A DNA stretch of 64,000 bases, taken from Crossaster papposus (Eukaryota; Echinodermata; Asteroidea; Velatida; Solasteridae). The DNA is taken from NCBI GenBank assembly GCA_037893245.1, contig JBAIAA010000812.1, positions 372,001 through 436,000 on the forward strand, written 5' to 3'. A program made the position numbers and the translations under genes. The notes beneath the pieces are model-generated. The model ran no database searches, had not been told where the DNA came from, and saw nothing but the letters and a program-made list of their open reading frames with translations. Below are positions 47,605 through 58,726 of this stretch, piece after piece; positions within the stretch are counted from its first letter, which is position 1; each line of letters opens with the position of its first letter.

Positions 47605-47826
47605 CTTCAGGGCATATGTAGGCCGTGTAGTTTACTATAGGCCTGTCAGTGTCATCACAGTAGAACCCTTCAGGGCAAGTCTTGCAGGTCCACTCTTCCG
47701 GCTCATCCTGGTACGTTCCTGCCGGGCAGGGCACTTTGTCATCCACACCTTCCATGCAGTAGTAGCCTGGAGGGCAAGGGTAGCCTAAGGGCTCACGCAC
47801 AATCTGACCGCCGGGGCAGTAGAAAC
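47605..47826 (-). CDS. Cys-rich protein gene, exon G
   Basis: Intact 222-bp phase 1-1 exon. It encodes FYCPGGQIVREPLGYPCPPG, YYCMEGVDDKVPCPAGTYQD, CKTCPEGFYCDDTDR and ICPEG, ending gaag|gtatgt. Acceptor aatag. Confidence 0.93.
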
Positions 47827-48430
47827 CTATTGGGTTTAAAACAGAAACTATTACACTAGGAAAGGACATGGTGTGATTTTGCATTCAAAACGGACACGGC
47901 CATTAGCAGGATTTATCAAATTCACATCCAAATGCTTTAAATTCACATCCTTGATCAAGTCGTAAAAATCTTAATTTACATCCAGTTGTGAAAACACTTT
48001 GCACCTTAAATCATGGCAAATATTTTTGGGAAGGTTTTCTTTTTATTTCTGGCACTTAAGTGCTATCAGTCTTCACTCGAGTTGAGTTGAGTCGACTTGA
48101 GTCTTCTGCCTGCAATAGCAAAAGCGAACGCGAATTTGTGATGTCACTTGCCGTTTTTACGTTGCAAAAGAAATAACAAATGATGAACACATTTTAACTT
48201 CACAAAGCCCTCGCTGCCAACATTTGCCGAAGTCAAATACGTTCGGCATTCGCTTAATACACGATAAGTATGAACTGGCCTTAACTCGAGCCTGCAATGT
48301 TTATGTCCAGTGAGCTAGTTCGAGATTGTTGCAGTATTCAACAGATGCAGACGGGTGCTAACTTTATGAAGGGTTGCAAGGTGTAGAAGACCAGGAGAGT
48401 TAAATGATCGTTCCTCCATCATCGACCTAC

Positions 48431-48610
48431 CTCGTGAGCAGTTCCCTTCAGGATAAGCCAGTCCACTAGCCCCACAGTACTGTCCCCCGACGCACTCCAA
48501 GCAGTAAGTGATGTTCTTCGCCCTCCGGGAAGGCAGGTAGGTGCCTGGGGGGCAATCCTCCTCGGAGCTGCTGCCGGCGACGCAGTAATGGCTGGAGCTG
48601 CACTCATTAC
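48431..48610 (-). CDS. Cys-rich protein gene, exon H
   Basis: Intact 180-bp phase 1-1 exon, acceptor gtgcag and donor cgag|gtaggt. It encodes NECSSSHYCVAGSSSEEDCP, PGTYLPSRRAKNITYCLECV and GGQYCGASGLAYPEGNCS. Confidence 0.93.
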
Positions 48611-49169
48611 CTGCACAGAAAGACATATCAAGGGATAAGTTGTTGTTGCTTGAGAATCTCAAAGTTGCAATGAATATTCTAGAAACAGGTTCGTTTCAAA
48701 CAAGAGCATGAGGAACTCAGTAACACTAGCCTTGAATACAAGGATGAGCATGTGCTGTTTCAGCCTCCGCGCATTGTACTGACAGGGCGATCGCTACCCA
48801 CGGTCGGTTCCACACACCATGCGCACACATGATGCACACATTGCTTCTGTACCGTGCCATGTACATGTAGTACGTGTGTACATGAACCTCGTATCGCCCT
48901 CTCGTAAGAGCAAGGCCTTGACGATACCGTTACTTCCGGGTTTGATGTTTTTCTTTATTTCCCCCATACTTCGAGGGATGTGGAAAAGGGGGGGGGGGGG
49001 GGGGGGGTATGCAATTTATGCCGCTATGAAACACGTATGGTTACATCATTGCATGCACAGTGGCTGTGTGGGCTTTAAAAAAAATTCGTATGTGGTGATC
49101 AGGGTTCACTGAATGCAGAGAATGGCCGTTATCGCTGGGCATTACCCTCTTTCACTTTTCATCACTTAC

Positions 49170-49321
49170 CTCCGGTCCCTGTTGGCTTATTGGTGGTGGA
49201 GCCGTGAGTGCAGTAGTAACCAGCGGCGCACTTGCCCTGGGTGTGTCTAGGCCATTGGTGTCACAGTACATACCCAGGTCACAGGTGGTCTGGGAGGAGG
49301 AGCCTTCGGGGCAGTAATTAC
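49170..49321 (-). CDS. Cys-rich protein gene, exon I (first visible, one frameshift)
   Basis: Acceptor tttag, phase 1, then NYCPEGSSSQTTCDLGMYCD and TNGLDTP; a frame change in the cccaggg run (about 49233-49240) leads to GKCAAGYYCTHGSTTNKPTG at a cggag|gtaagt donor. Length 152 is one short of a multiple of three. Upstream exons, including the signal peptide, must lie beyond the inverted histone segment or outside the window. Confidence 0.85.
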
Positions 49322-49374
49322 CTAAAGAAGAGTTTGAAGACGAAGATCCTTTTTTATATTACAGTAATAAATGA

Positions 49375-49407
49375 CACATGATCTTAGCCAAAAGGCTGAA
49401 AAGCGAT
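49375..49407 (-). ncRNA. U2 snRNA 5' stub (33 nt)
   Basis: On the minus strand from 49407, the sequence repeats the first 33 nt of U2 seen at 14003-14035 with two differences (ttttcag for ttctcgg) and stops at the same base, after gatcatgtg. It is preceded by the same promoter, including the octamer. It cannot make U2. It marks one end of the inverted duplicated histone segment, where unrelated intron sequence begins. Confidence 0.85.
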
Positions 49408-50890
49408 AACGATTGATATTGAACCAATAGGGCGCTCTGGAATTATGCATGCAAATTGATTCCACCGACCATTGTTCTCATCCGAATAATATTCATATTT
49501 TAATTTTTCTAATTTGTGTATTTGGGGTCAATACAAGGACTCCTCACAGAGCCCGACGCAAACCCGACAAAACCCGTTTAGAGAAATTACCAACTTTTGG
49601 CACGTTAATTTACATCAATATTCATGAGCTTGGGGGGTTTTCATAACACATTTTCATACACATCGACAATATTCTTTTACAAATTCATTTTTTTAACCAA
49701 AAGTCACTTGAAAAATGCGACTGGTATCATAATTATTGCCATGCTGCACTGCGCCTCGCCGCTGTAAATACACCGACCTACCGGTACGAGCGCGCCGATA
49801 GATGGCGCCCTTCGGCACAACCGCGCCTCGATCGTTTACAGTTCAGGCCACTGACCTCTATAGAGGTCAGTGGTTCAGGCCGGTTCATTTGTTGTGGGCG
49901 GTGAAAATAGTCTGGTTCCATGGCCTGACCATTTAATTGTGTACACCCAGACGTCGAAATTGTAGTCGCGAACGTTAACGATAATACCCGACCGTCAATA
50001 AAACGTGTTCGGAAATCTTCAGACAGTTTGGCCAAGGAAAATGTTTCGTGCTAAGCAAATTGGTGTGCTTACATTTGTTATGAAATTGGGCCCAGGTAAA
50101 ACAGAACACGAGAACAAAGCTAATAGACCACACGCGAAGTGTCAACTCACCACATTTCCAATGTTTTTTTTAAATCCATGAAAATGTGACCCAGGATATC
50201 AAAATCACTAATAAGCGGGAAATGACAATTCGCATAGTAACGAGCAAGGTACATAGTAACATTGGAAATTCCATAGGCTTTCTAATGATACCCATCCCTA
50301 GTCTGTAACTCGTAACCAATAATTTCCGAGCTAAAGGCTTGTGATGGATGTCATTACAAAGCTTAATGAATTTCCAATCTTATTATATTTATATCTCTGA
50401 AAGTCATTTTCCGACTGTTCTTGATTTTGATGTGCTGGGTCACAGGTATAATATCATTCACGTACTTTTACTTTTACAAGTACAAGTACGCGTAGTACGT
50501 GTATATATAGAGTACAGACACAACGCGTATTTCTTTTTGCTTTGTTGAAGTCACAGTGCGCGCGTTGCATATTTAATGAGCTAGTTTCATATCTATTGAA
50601 TGTCACATGGATACACGTTAAAACACACCCGCGCGAGGATGAAAACAAACACTTTCACAATGTTTTTATAAGCAGAAAAAGGGAAAATTCTTTACAAAAT
50701 AAACGAAGCTATTGGACAAACCCAGCGGGCCTTTGGCTGTGAAAGTGTAAATAAAAGTGGAAAATGTAAATGGCCGTGTAAGTAAAAAGTTCTTGAAAAT
50801 CTACAGATGTAATATCTAACTTTGTCTCTTTTAAAACTTTATTTAAAAATGAAGAACAGACAGACAGCGGTGTTTTTCTCTTGTAATTAT
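49408..50890 (-). other. Spacer of the inverted H2A/U2 segment
   Basis: Inverted counterpart of 12570-14002, without genes. It includes a short perfect palindrome, cactgacctctatagaggtc at 49849-49868 plus its completion, which the + strand copy lacks. Confidence 0.6.
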
Positions 50891-50895
50891 GTGGT

Positions 50896-50911
50896 GGCCC
50901 TGAAAAGAGCC
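50896..50911 (-). terminator. Histone 3' stem-loop of H2A copy 2
   Basis: Minus strand ggctct, tttc, agggcc, with ccaaaa before and acca after, 33-48 nt beyond the stop codon. Confidence 0.92.
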
Positions 50912-50944
50912 TTTTGGTTGTGGAGGCCAAGTAATTTATTTGTA

Positions 50945-51322
50945 TTACTTTGATACTTTGGCGGTCTTTTTGGGCAGAAGTACTTGCTGGATGTTGGGAA
51001 GCACACCGCCTTGCACAATAGTAACTCCACTCATCAACTTGTTAAGCTCTTCGTCGTTGCGTATAGCAAGCTGCAGGTGTCGAGGGTTAATTCTCGTCTT
51101 CTTATTGTCTCGTGCTGCGTTACCGGCCAGCTCGAGGATATCCGCGGTCAGGTATTCCATCATGGCTGCCAGGTAGACCGGTGCACCGGCTCCAACCCGC
51201 TCAGCGTAGTTGCCGCTTCGCAAAAATCGATGAACACGACCCACGGGGAACTGCAGTCCCGCCCTTGAGGACCTGCTCCTGGCCTTGCTTCTTGCTTTTC
51301 CGCTCTTTCCTCGTCCAGTCAT
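50945..51322 (-). CDS. H2A: Histone H2A, copy 2
   Basis: 125 codons, intact. Relative to the + strand H2A (12128-12505) the visible changes are Arg to Ser in FLRSGNY, Val to Met in AAMMEYL, Glu to Asp in LTADILEL, Ala to Val in TIVQGG, and Ala to Thr in KKTAKVSK. The fold and acidic patch core remain, although the Glu-to-Asp change lies next to it. The start is set by homology; it has the same promoter and stem-loop, so it is expected to be expressed in S phase. Confidence 0.95.
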   Translation of the reverse strand: MTGRGKSGKARSKARSRSSRAGLQFPVGRVHRFLRSGNYAERVGAGAPVYLAAMMEYLTADILELAGNAARDNKKTRINPRHLQLAIRNDEELNKLMSGVTIVQGGVLPNIQQVLLPKKTAKVSK

Positions 51323-51389
51323 CTTGAAGTAATTGGTGGCAGTAGATTGCGATCTGCAGTGAAAGTGCCGTACGAGGGGGGTGACGGCA

Positions 51390-51445
51390 CTAGTTATAGC
51401 GTTCCGGTGGATTGGCCGAAGCACACCAAGTAGCCAATCACGCGC
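51390..51445 (-). promoter_or_regulatory. Promoter of H2A copy 2 (CCAAT pair, TATA-like)
   Basis: The inverse complement of the 12010-12060 layout: ctagttatag, ggattggcc and agccaatcac in the same order and spacing. Confidence 0.65.
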
Positions 51446-51772
51446 GACACACTGACTGTACGGTTGAGTGCACCGCATCCATTTTTTTGATGCGTGGAGA
51501 CAGAGATACATTTTTTGAATGAGGTCTGTCTGTCTGTCTTCAATCTAAGCGATGAAATCATAACAGCAAAAACCCAAAGCACCCAAAAACCTTACCTGCT
51601 TTCTCAGACGATTTCTGTCATCCCGACGGAGTGTCCCTGTTGCCTACCGATTGACCTGCCTCCACGCTGGCCGCAGATCGGCCGTCATATACCGCATTGA
51701 AAACTGTCACGGATTTGTCTGCACGGAGATATGACAAACACATATATTAAACATACATCAAACAAGAAACCA

Positions 51773-51782
51773 CTACTTCTCG
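51773..51782 (-). pseudogene. H4 remnant: last two codons and stop only
   Basis: cgagaagtag on the minus strand equals the end of the + strand H4 gene (Glu-Lys-stop). Upstream of it the sequence is unrelated to H4, so homology starts in the last codons. The following spacer matches the + strand copy. Confidence 0.7.
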
Positions 51783-53083
51783 TAATGGAGACTGAATGAA
51801 CTGAAACCAGTGCGCGCACAGGTGCTGAATAACAAAAGGCTGTGCCGCCATTTGAAATTCTTACGTGACTTACTGAGGCTAAATTAACAATGACCACCAT
51901 TTGTCAATTTCGTTGTTGGCGGGCACGCGTATATTTGTTTTGGTCAAAGCGATATTTTGGTTTTAAAAATTTGATCGCTAAAGTTGGGCACAACCGCGCC
52001 TCGATCGTTTACAGTTCAGGCCACTGACCTCTATAGAGGTCAGTGGTTCAGGCCGGTTCATTTGTTGTGGGCGGTGAAAATAGTCTGGTTCCATGGCCTG
52101 ACCATTTAATTGTGTACACCCAGACGTCGAAATTGTAGTCGCGAACGTTAACGATAATACCCGACCGTCAATAAAACGTGTTCGGAAATCTTCAGACATT
52201 TTTGGAAACGACAGTTTGGCCAAGGAAAATGTTTCGTGCTAAGCAAATTGGTGTGCTTTCATTTGTTATGAAATTGGGCCCAGGTAAAACAGAACACGAG
52301 AACAAAGCTAATAGACCACACGCGAAGTGTCAACTCACCACATTTCCAATGTTTTTTTTAAATCCATGAAAATGTGACCCAGGATATCAAAATCACTAAT
52401 AAGCGGGAAATGACAATTCGCATAGTAACGAGCAAGGTACATAGTAACATTGGAAATTCCATAGGCTTTCTAATGATACCCATCCCTAGTCTGTAACTCG
52501 TAACCAATAATTTCCGAGCTAAAGGCTTGTGATGGATGTCATTACAAAGCTTAATGAATTTCCAATCTTATTATATTTATATCTCTGAAAGTCATTTTCC
52601 GACTGTTCTTGATTTTGATGTGCTGGGTCACAGGTATAATATCATTCACGTACTTTTACTTTTACAAGTACAAGTACGCGTAGTACGTGTATATATAGAG
52701 TACAGACACAACGCGTATTTCTTTTTGCTTTGTTGAAGTCACAGTGCGCGCGTTGCATATTTAATGAGCTAGTTTCATATCTATTGAATGTCACCTGGAT
52801 ACACGTTAAAACACACCCGCGCGAGGATGAAAACAAACACTTTCACAATGTTTTTATAAGCAGAAAAAGGGAAAATTCTTTACAAAATAAACGAAGCTAT
52901 TGGACAAACCCAGCGGGCCTTTGGCTGTGAAAGTGTAAATAAAAGTGGAAAATGTAAATGGCCGTGTAAGTAAAAAGTTCTTGAAAATCTACAGATGTAA
53001 TATCTAACTTTGTCTCTTTTAAAACTTTATTTAAAAATGAAGAACAGACAGACAGCGGTGTTTCTCTCTTGTAATTATGTGGT

Positions 53084-53099
53084 GGCCCTGAAAAGAGCC
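53084..53099 (-). terminator. Histone 3' stem-loop of H2A copy 3
   Basis: Identical in structure to 50896-50911. Confidence 0.92.
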
Positions 53100-53132
53100 T
53101 TTTGGTTGTGGAGGCCAAGTAATTTGTTTGTA

Positions 53133-53510
53133 TTACTTTGATACTTTGGCGGTCTTTTTGGGCAGAAGTACTTGCTGGATGTTGGGAAGCACACCGCCTT
53201 GCACAATAGTAACTCCACTCATCAACTTGTTAAGCTCTTCGTCGTTGCGTATAGCAAGCTGCAGGTGTCGAGGGTTAATTCTCGTCTTCTTATTGTCTCG
53301 TGCTGTGTTACCGGCCAGCTCGAGGATATCCGCGGTCAGGTATTCCATCACGGCTGCCAGGTAGACCGGTGCACCGGCTCCAACCCGCTCAGCGTAGTTG
53401 CCGCTTCGCAAAAATCGATGAACACGACCCACGGGGAACTGCAGTCCCGCCCTTGAGGACCTGCTCCTGGCCTTGCTTCTTGCTTTTCCGCTCTTTCCTC
53501 GTCCAGTCAT
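53133..53510 (-). CDS. H2A: Histone H2A, copy 3
   Basis: 125 codons, intact. It differs from copy 2 by Val in AAVMEYL (restored to the + copy state) and Thr in [11 protein letters not shown]. Otherwise it shares the copy-2 changes, showing that the two minus-strand copies split after the inverted duplication. Promoter and stem-loop are kept. Confidence 0.95.
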   Translation of the reverse strand: MTGRGKSGKARSKARSRSSRAGLQFPVGRVHRFLRSGNYAERVGAGAPVYLAAVMEYLTADILELAGNTARDNKKTRINPRHLQLAIRNDEELNKLMSGVTIVQGGVLPNIQQVLLPKKTAKVSK

Positions 53511-53579
53511 CTTGAAGTAATTGGTGGCAGTAGATTGCGATCTGCAGTGAAAGTGCCGTACGAGGGGGGTGACGGCACT

Positions 53580-53635
53580 AGTTATAGCGTTCCGGTGGAT
53601 TGGCCGAAGCACACCAAGTAGCCAATCACGCGCGA
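53580..53635 (-). promoter_or_regulatory. Promoter of H2A copy 3
   Basis: Same CCAAT pair and TATA-like box as copy 2, at the same distance from the start. Confidence 0.65.
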
Positions 53636-53961
53636 CACACTGACTGTACGGTTGAGTGCACCGCATCCATTTTTTTTGATGCGTGGAGACAGAGATACAT
53701 TTTTTGAATGAGGTCTGTCTGTCTGTCTTCAATCTAAGCGATGAAATCATAACAGCAAAAACCCAAAGCACCCAAAAACCTTACCTGCTTTCTCAGACGA
53801 TTTCTGTCATCCCGATGGAGTGTCCCTGTTGCCTACCGATTGACCTGCCTCCACGCTGGCCGCAGATCGGCCGTCATATACCGCATTGAAAACTGTCACG
53901 GATTTGTCTGCACGGAGATATGACAAACACATATATTAAACATACATCAAACAAGAAACCA

Positions 53962-53971
53962 CTACTTCTCG
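53962..53971 (-). pseudogene. H4 remnant in the second unit
   Basis: Same ten bases and same upstream break as 51773-51782. Confidence 0.7.
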
Positions 53972-55437
53972 TAATGGAGACTGAATGAACTGAAACCAGT
54001 GCGCGCACAGGTGCTGAATAACAAAAGGCTGTGCCGCCATTTGAAATTCTTACGCGACTTACTGAGGCTAAATTAACAATGACCACCATTTGTCAATTTC
54101 GTTGTTGGCGGGCACGCGTATATTTGTTTTGGTCAAAGCGATATTTTGGTTTTAAAAATTTGATCGCTAAAGTTGGGCGGCGCACTGTCAGCCCTGCTGT
54201 GGTATATATCATTGTAATTAAATGATGTACATAACTACTTTTGGTATCATTGGAAAGCTAACGAATCGCTCTTTACAAGAGTGTCAAACAATAGAACTCC
54301 AAATACTACAGAAATACTTTTCCCCGTCATGCCTTTTCAAGTCACATATTTGTTTTCAAAGGCGACGAGAACAGAATGTTAATGTTGATCTTCTTTTCTC
54401 CGTTCGGTTTGTTTTGCGCACACAGCTTTGACTCAAGCCCGAAAAATTGAATTTTATAAAACAAAACTTGCGATCGCCAGACAGCGAGCGCGAAAAAAAC
54501 AATAACAACATAAGAATAACTGCTCGACGCCGGTTGAAAACAAACGCTGTTTTTCATGCTTTTCTCGGCATCCATGAATGTAAAAATTCGGACTGGTCAG
54601 TTAAACGATATTTACTATAAAATACAACCCCCCAAATCCACCCATTCTTGATAATTCAACAAATTACCAATGGTGTATACTACCTTTAAATCATTTTCTG
54701 TTACCTCAAATGCCAGTCGAAAACAATGCAAAGAAGCACTTGACTGCATACAAATTGGCAAGTAACAATTCACCTCCCGTCTTAGACGCATCTTTATTGA
54801 GCTGCACAAAATATAAACCTGTAGAGCAGACAAAAGAAATTACAGTTTTAGAGGTGGGAGAAAAACCCCAGAGGAATATTCTGGGGAAAATCGACATATA
54901 AATCAGGTAGGGAATGAAAAACCTGCTTGCTGTGTGCCGGTGGCTGACAGATATTGCCAGTCTTACTTGTGACATGTTTACCGTCATCCATTTTGAATCA
55001 CGAAAAAAATGTGCAGGGTATCTGTACACCCACCCTCCGATGCGAATTGAAACCTTGATTAATGGAGTTAAAACTTGAAATAACTCCAACATCCGCCACA
55101 AATACGTTTTGGAAACCTTTCGACGACTCTTTGCTGTTTAAATATCATGACTATTTACTCTGTGCTAAAAAATACATATAAGTCATTGTATTGTACTAAA
55201 AATACACCTATTACAAGTTGTACTTTTGTGCTTTGTGAAATGATTCATAGGACACGACACAGCTGCAACCTGAGATGCATTGAAGTTACGACGAGTTTCA
55301 TGAAAATGGATTATTAAAGGCAACAAATGTAAAGTATTTTTTTACCCTAACGCCCTAGGCATTTATTTGGGGTACAGTACATAATACTACCCAGTTTTCC
55401 CCTGGTGCGGGTTGGCCGCTAGTACCTCGGTGACGAT

Positions 55438-55968
55438 TAAAAAGGTGTGTGCTTGTCAAGACCACCTCGGTGAACCACCGTCTACCAAACAGAGATGAGG
55501 ACAAATCGTGCATCTTAGGGGGCGTCAAGTCGGCTTGGTTGTGGTACAAAATGGGCGTTACCGGTTGGTGCTAAGGTTAGGGTTAGGGTTAGGATTATGA
55601 TTACAGTTACGGTTAGGGTTAGGGGTTACGGTTAGAGTTAGGGGTTACGGTTAGAGTTAGGGGTTACGGTTAGGGTTAGGGGTTAGGGTTAGAGTTAGGG
55701 GTTACGGTTAGAGTTAGGGGTTACGGTTAGAGTTAAGGTTAGAGTGGAGTTAGGGTTAGGCTTAGGAAATGCTTTTGAGTGTGGCCTTTTACAACATAAC
55801 ATTGCAAAATATCCATTATGTCCATTTCACAATTAGCACCAACCAGTAACGCAACAATTGTACCACACCATGCCGACTTGACGCCCCCCAGGATGCACGA
55901 TTTGCCCTCATCTCTGTTTGGTAGACGGTGGTTCACCGAGGTGGTCTCAACAAGCACACACCTTTTTA
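55438..55968. mobile_element. Foldback element enclosing a telomere-like array, copy 1
   Basis: Arms 55438-55575 and 55831-55968 are inverse complements with some mismatches and indels (aaaaaggtgtgtgcttg, gaaccaccgtctaccaaaca, gcgtcaagtcggc). Between them lies a degenerate TTAGGG-like array. Confidence 0.8.
55573..55766. repeat. Interstitial telomere-like array, copy 1
   Basis: Mixed units ttaggg, ttacgg and ttagag form a higher repeat of about 19-20 bp (gggttacggttagagttagg). It is an internal, degenerate relative of the TTAGGG telomere repeat, not a chromosome end. Confidence 0.9.
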
Positions 55969-56504
55969 AAAGAACTTGCAGAACTCCGAGTGCGACAACA
56001 AAATGCGAATGCAAAAAATAATTTGAAAAATTCTAAGAAATAACAATTCCAAGAACTTGCAAAAATCCGAGTGCAAAAAGAATGTTAAGAACGTGAATTC
56101 AAATTCGAAGAATGTATAGAAGAATGTATCAAAGAATGTATTGACCAATGGGTCAAACATTGCGTCAAATACAGACCCTTATGCAGGATTTTTTTATGGG
56201 GGGTGCGAATTTGTACTGATCGGACCAAAAATGAAACCCACATTTTTTGTGTGCCAGTACTGTTATTTCTACATCAAAATACCATTATTTACCCCAAAAA
56301 AATGTGGACCTTTTGGTAATTTGGGGGGGTGCGTACGCAACCGTCGCACCCCCCCTGCGTACGGGCCTGAAACAGTGTGTCGATTAAAGATTCTTTGAAT
56401 GCAAGGAAGAATTCAAAGAATTCTAATTAGAATGCAAAAAAAAAATTTAGAAAAAAAAATGAGGAAAAAACTTCTAATGCGAAAAAGTCTGCTATTAAAT
56501 GCGA

Positions 56505-56660
56505 ATACCAATTTATGCGAATACCAATTTATGCGAAAAACCAATTTATGCGAACACCAATTTATGCGAACACCAATTTATGCGAACACCAATTTATGCG
56601 AACACCAATTTATGCGAACACCAATTTATGCGAATACCAATTTATGCGAATACAAATATG
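56505..56660. repeat. 16-bp satellite aatttatgcgaacacc
   Basis: About nine head-to-tail copies (variants with aatacc and aaaaacc), followed by a 12-bp repeat (aaatgcaaagac) to about 56706. The core atgcga is shared with the satellites that follow. Confidence 0.9.
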
Positions 56661-56839
56661 CAAAGACAAATGCAAAGACAAATGCAAAGACAAATGCAAA
56701 GACAAATTGTGGGTGAACTTGTCGCGGGTGAACTTGTCGCAACCAACATTTTGTGTGTGCCAGTACTGTTATTTCTACATCAAAATACTATTATTTACCC
56801 CAGAAAATGTGGACCTTTTGGTAATCTGGGGGGGTGCGT

Positions 56840-58330
56840 AAAAGCCGTCGCACCGCCCACCCCCCCCCCCCCCCCCCCCGAGGGGGTACTTGAAAAAAAA
56901 AAAAGAATGCGAAAAAGACAAAAATGTGGAAAAAAATAAAATGCGCAAAAAAACAAAAATGCGGAAAAAAATAAAATGCGAAAAAGACAAAAATGCGGAA
57001 ACAAATAAAATGCGAAAAAGACAAAATTGCGGAAAAAAATAAAATGCGAAAAAGACAAAAATGCGGAAAAAAATTAAATGCGAAAAAGACAAAAATGCGG
57101 AAAAAAATAAAATGCGAAAAAGACAAAAAATGCGGAAAAAAATAAAATGCGAAAAAGACCAAAATGCTAAAAAGACAAAAATGCGAAAAAAAATAAAATG
57201 CGAAAAAAAAAAAATGAGAAAAAAACAAAAATGCGAAAAAGACTACAATGCGGAAAAAAATAAAATGCGAAAAAGACAAAAATGCGGAAAAAAAAAATGC
57301 GAAAAAGACCAAAATGCAAAAAAGACAAAAATGCGAAAAAAAATAAAATGCGGAAAAAAATAAAATGAGAAAAAAACAAAAATGCGAAAAAGACAACAAT
57401 GCGGAAAAAAATAAAATGCGAAAAAGACAAAAATGCGGAAAAAAAAAATGCGAAAAAGACCAAAATGCGAAAAAAAATAAAATGCGGAAAAAAATAAAAT
57501 GCGAAAAAAACAAAAATGCGAAAAAAACAAAAATTCGGAAAAGACCAAAATGCGAAAACAAAAGAAAAGGGGGGACTTGTCGCGAGGGGGGACTTGCCGC
57601 GAGGGGGGACTTGTCGCGAGGGGGGACTTGTCGCGAGGGGGGACTTGTCGCGAGGGGGGACTTGTCGCGAGGGGGGACTTGTCGCGAGGGGGGACTTGTC
57701 GCGAGGGGGGACTTGTCGAGAGGGGGGACTTGTCGAGAGGGGGGACTTGTCGCGAGGGGGGACTTGTCGCGAGGGGGGACTTGTCGCGAGGGGGGACTTG
57801 TCGCGAGGGGGGACTTGTCGCGAGGGTGGACTTGTCGCGATGGGGGACTTGTCGCGAGGGGTGACTTGTCGCGAGGGGGGACTTAAAAAAAAGAATGCAA
57901 AAAAGACAAAAATGTGGAAAAAAATAAAATGCAAAAAAGACAAAAATGCGGGAAAAAATAAAATGCGCAAAAAGACAAAAATGCGGAAAAAAATAAAATG
58001 CGAAAAAGACAAAAATGCGGAAAAAAATAAAATGCGAAAAAGACAAAAATGCGGAAAAAAATAAAATGCGAAAAAGACCAAAATGCGAAAAAGACAAAAA
58101 TGCGGAAAAAAATAAAATGCGAAAAAAACAAAAATGAGAAAAAAACTAAAATGCGAAAAAAGACAAAAATGCGAAAAAGACAAAAATGCGGAAAAAAAAA
58201 AAATGCGAAAAAGACAAAAAAGCAGGAAAAAAAAAATGCGAAAAAGACAAAAAGGGGGGACTTGCCGCGAGGGGGGACTTGTCGCGAGGGGGGACTTGTC
58301 GCGAGGGGGGACTTGTCGCGAGGGGGGACT
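56840..58330. repeat. 17-bp-register satellite, first block
   Basis: After a poly-C run (56847-56880), an A-rich part (to 57568) alternates 17-bp halves aaaatgcgaaaaagaca and aaaatgcggaaaaaaat in a 34-bp repeat. A G-rich part (57569-57885) repeats ggggggacttgtcgcga, also 17 bp. A second A-rich part and a short G-rich part follow to 58330. All long ORFs here on both strands are artefacts of a 17-codon (51-nt) period without stops. Confidence 0.95.
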
Positions 58331-58333
58331 TGT

Positions 58334-58440
58334 CGGGGAATCAGGGAATCAGGGAATAAGGGAATCAGGGAATCAGGGAATCAGGGAATCAGGGAATCAG
58401 GGAATCAGGGAATCAGGGAATCAGGGAATCAGGGAATCTG
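58334..58440. repeat. 8-bp repeat aatcaggg (about 13 copies)
   Basis: Nearly perfect octamer repeat (one aataaggg) abutting the last G-rich 17-bp unit. Confidence 0.95.
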
Positions 58441-58726
58441 GTTAATAGTCTTACACTGAATTACCTCTAGGCATCTGATCCTGAGCACTCCTACAGCTCC
58501 AGAAGCAATAAACGTTTTCACACCCAAACCGACCTGTTACAAATAACATCATGAATAAGAAACACACAACTGATATAATCATTATAAATAAGGCAGGATA
58601 CACCATTTGCAGATATCAAAAATATTTACTACCGTATTATTAGGAAATATCTTACTTATTTGAAAGTAAATAATGATTTTAGGCGTCCAGCAAAATGATT
58701 GCTCTAGATATTCTAATATTATTCCG
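58441..58726. other. Short unique stretch between repeats
   Basis: No gene or repeat is recognised. Confidence 0.4.

Larger units (their letters stand above)
49815..54176. repeat. Tandem direct duplication of an H2A unit (about 2.17-2.19 kb)
   Basis: 49815-51987 and 51988-54176 are near-identical; both begin gcacaaccgcgcctcgatcg and end ttgatcgctaaagttggg. A 15-bp insertion near 52200 changes the offset from 2173 to 2188. Each unit carries one H2A gene, its promoter and the former H4-H2A spacer. Confidence 0.95.
54437..56440. repeat. First unit of a ~4.3-kb-spaced direct duplication
   Basis: Matches 58727-60820 in the same orientation with only scattered changes. It contains the dispersed repeat seen at 42060, a foldback element with a TTAGGG-like array, and degenerating A-rich sequence (56010-56160) leading into the satellite. 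No gene is seen; short open frames repeat in both units but carry no domain. Confidence 0.92.

Noticed and set aside
49501-50035. Short open frames in the histone spacer copies (for example 49778-50035)
   Set aside because: They are not conserved as frames in the + strand counterpart and lack domains, although they look conserved between the two minus-strand units because these are recent duplicates.
55573-55766. True chromosome end
   Set aside because: The array is degenerate, short, enclosed by inverted arms and followed by kilobases of other sequence; a second identical arrangement lies 4.3 kb away.
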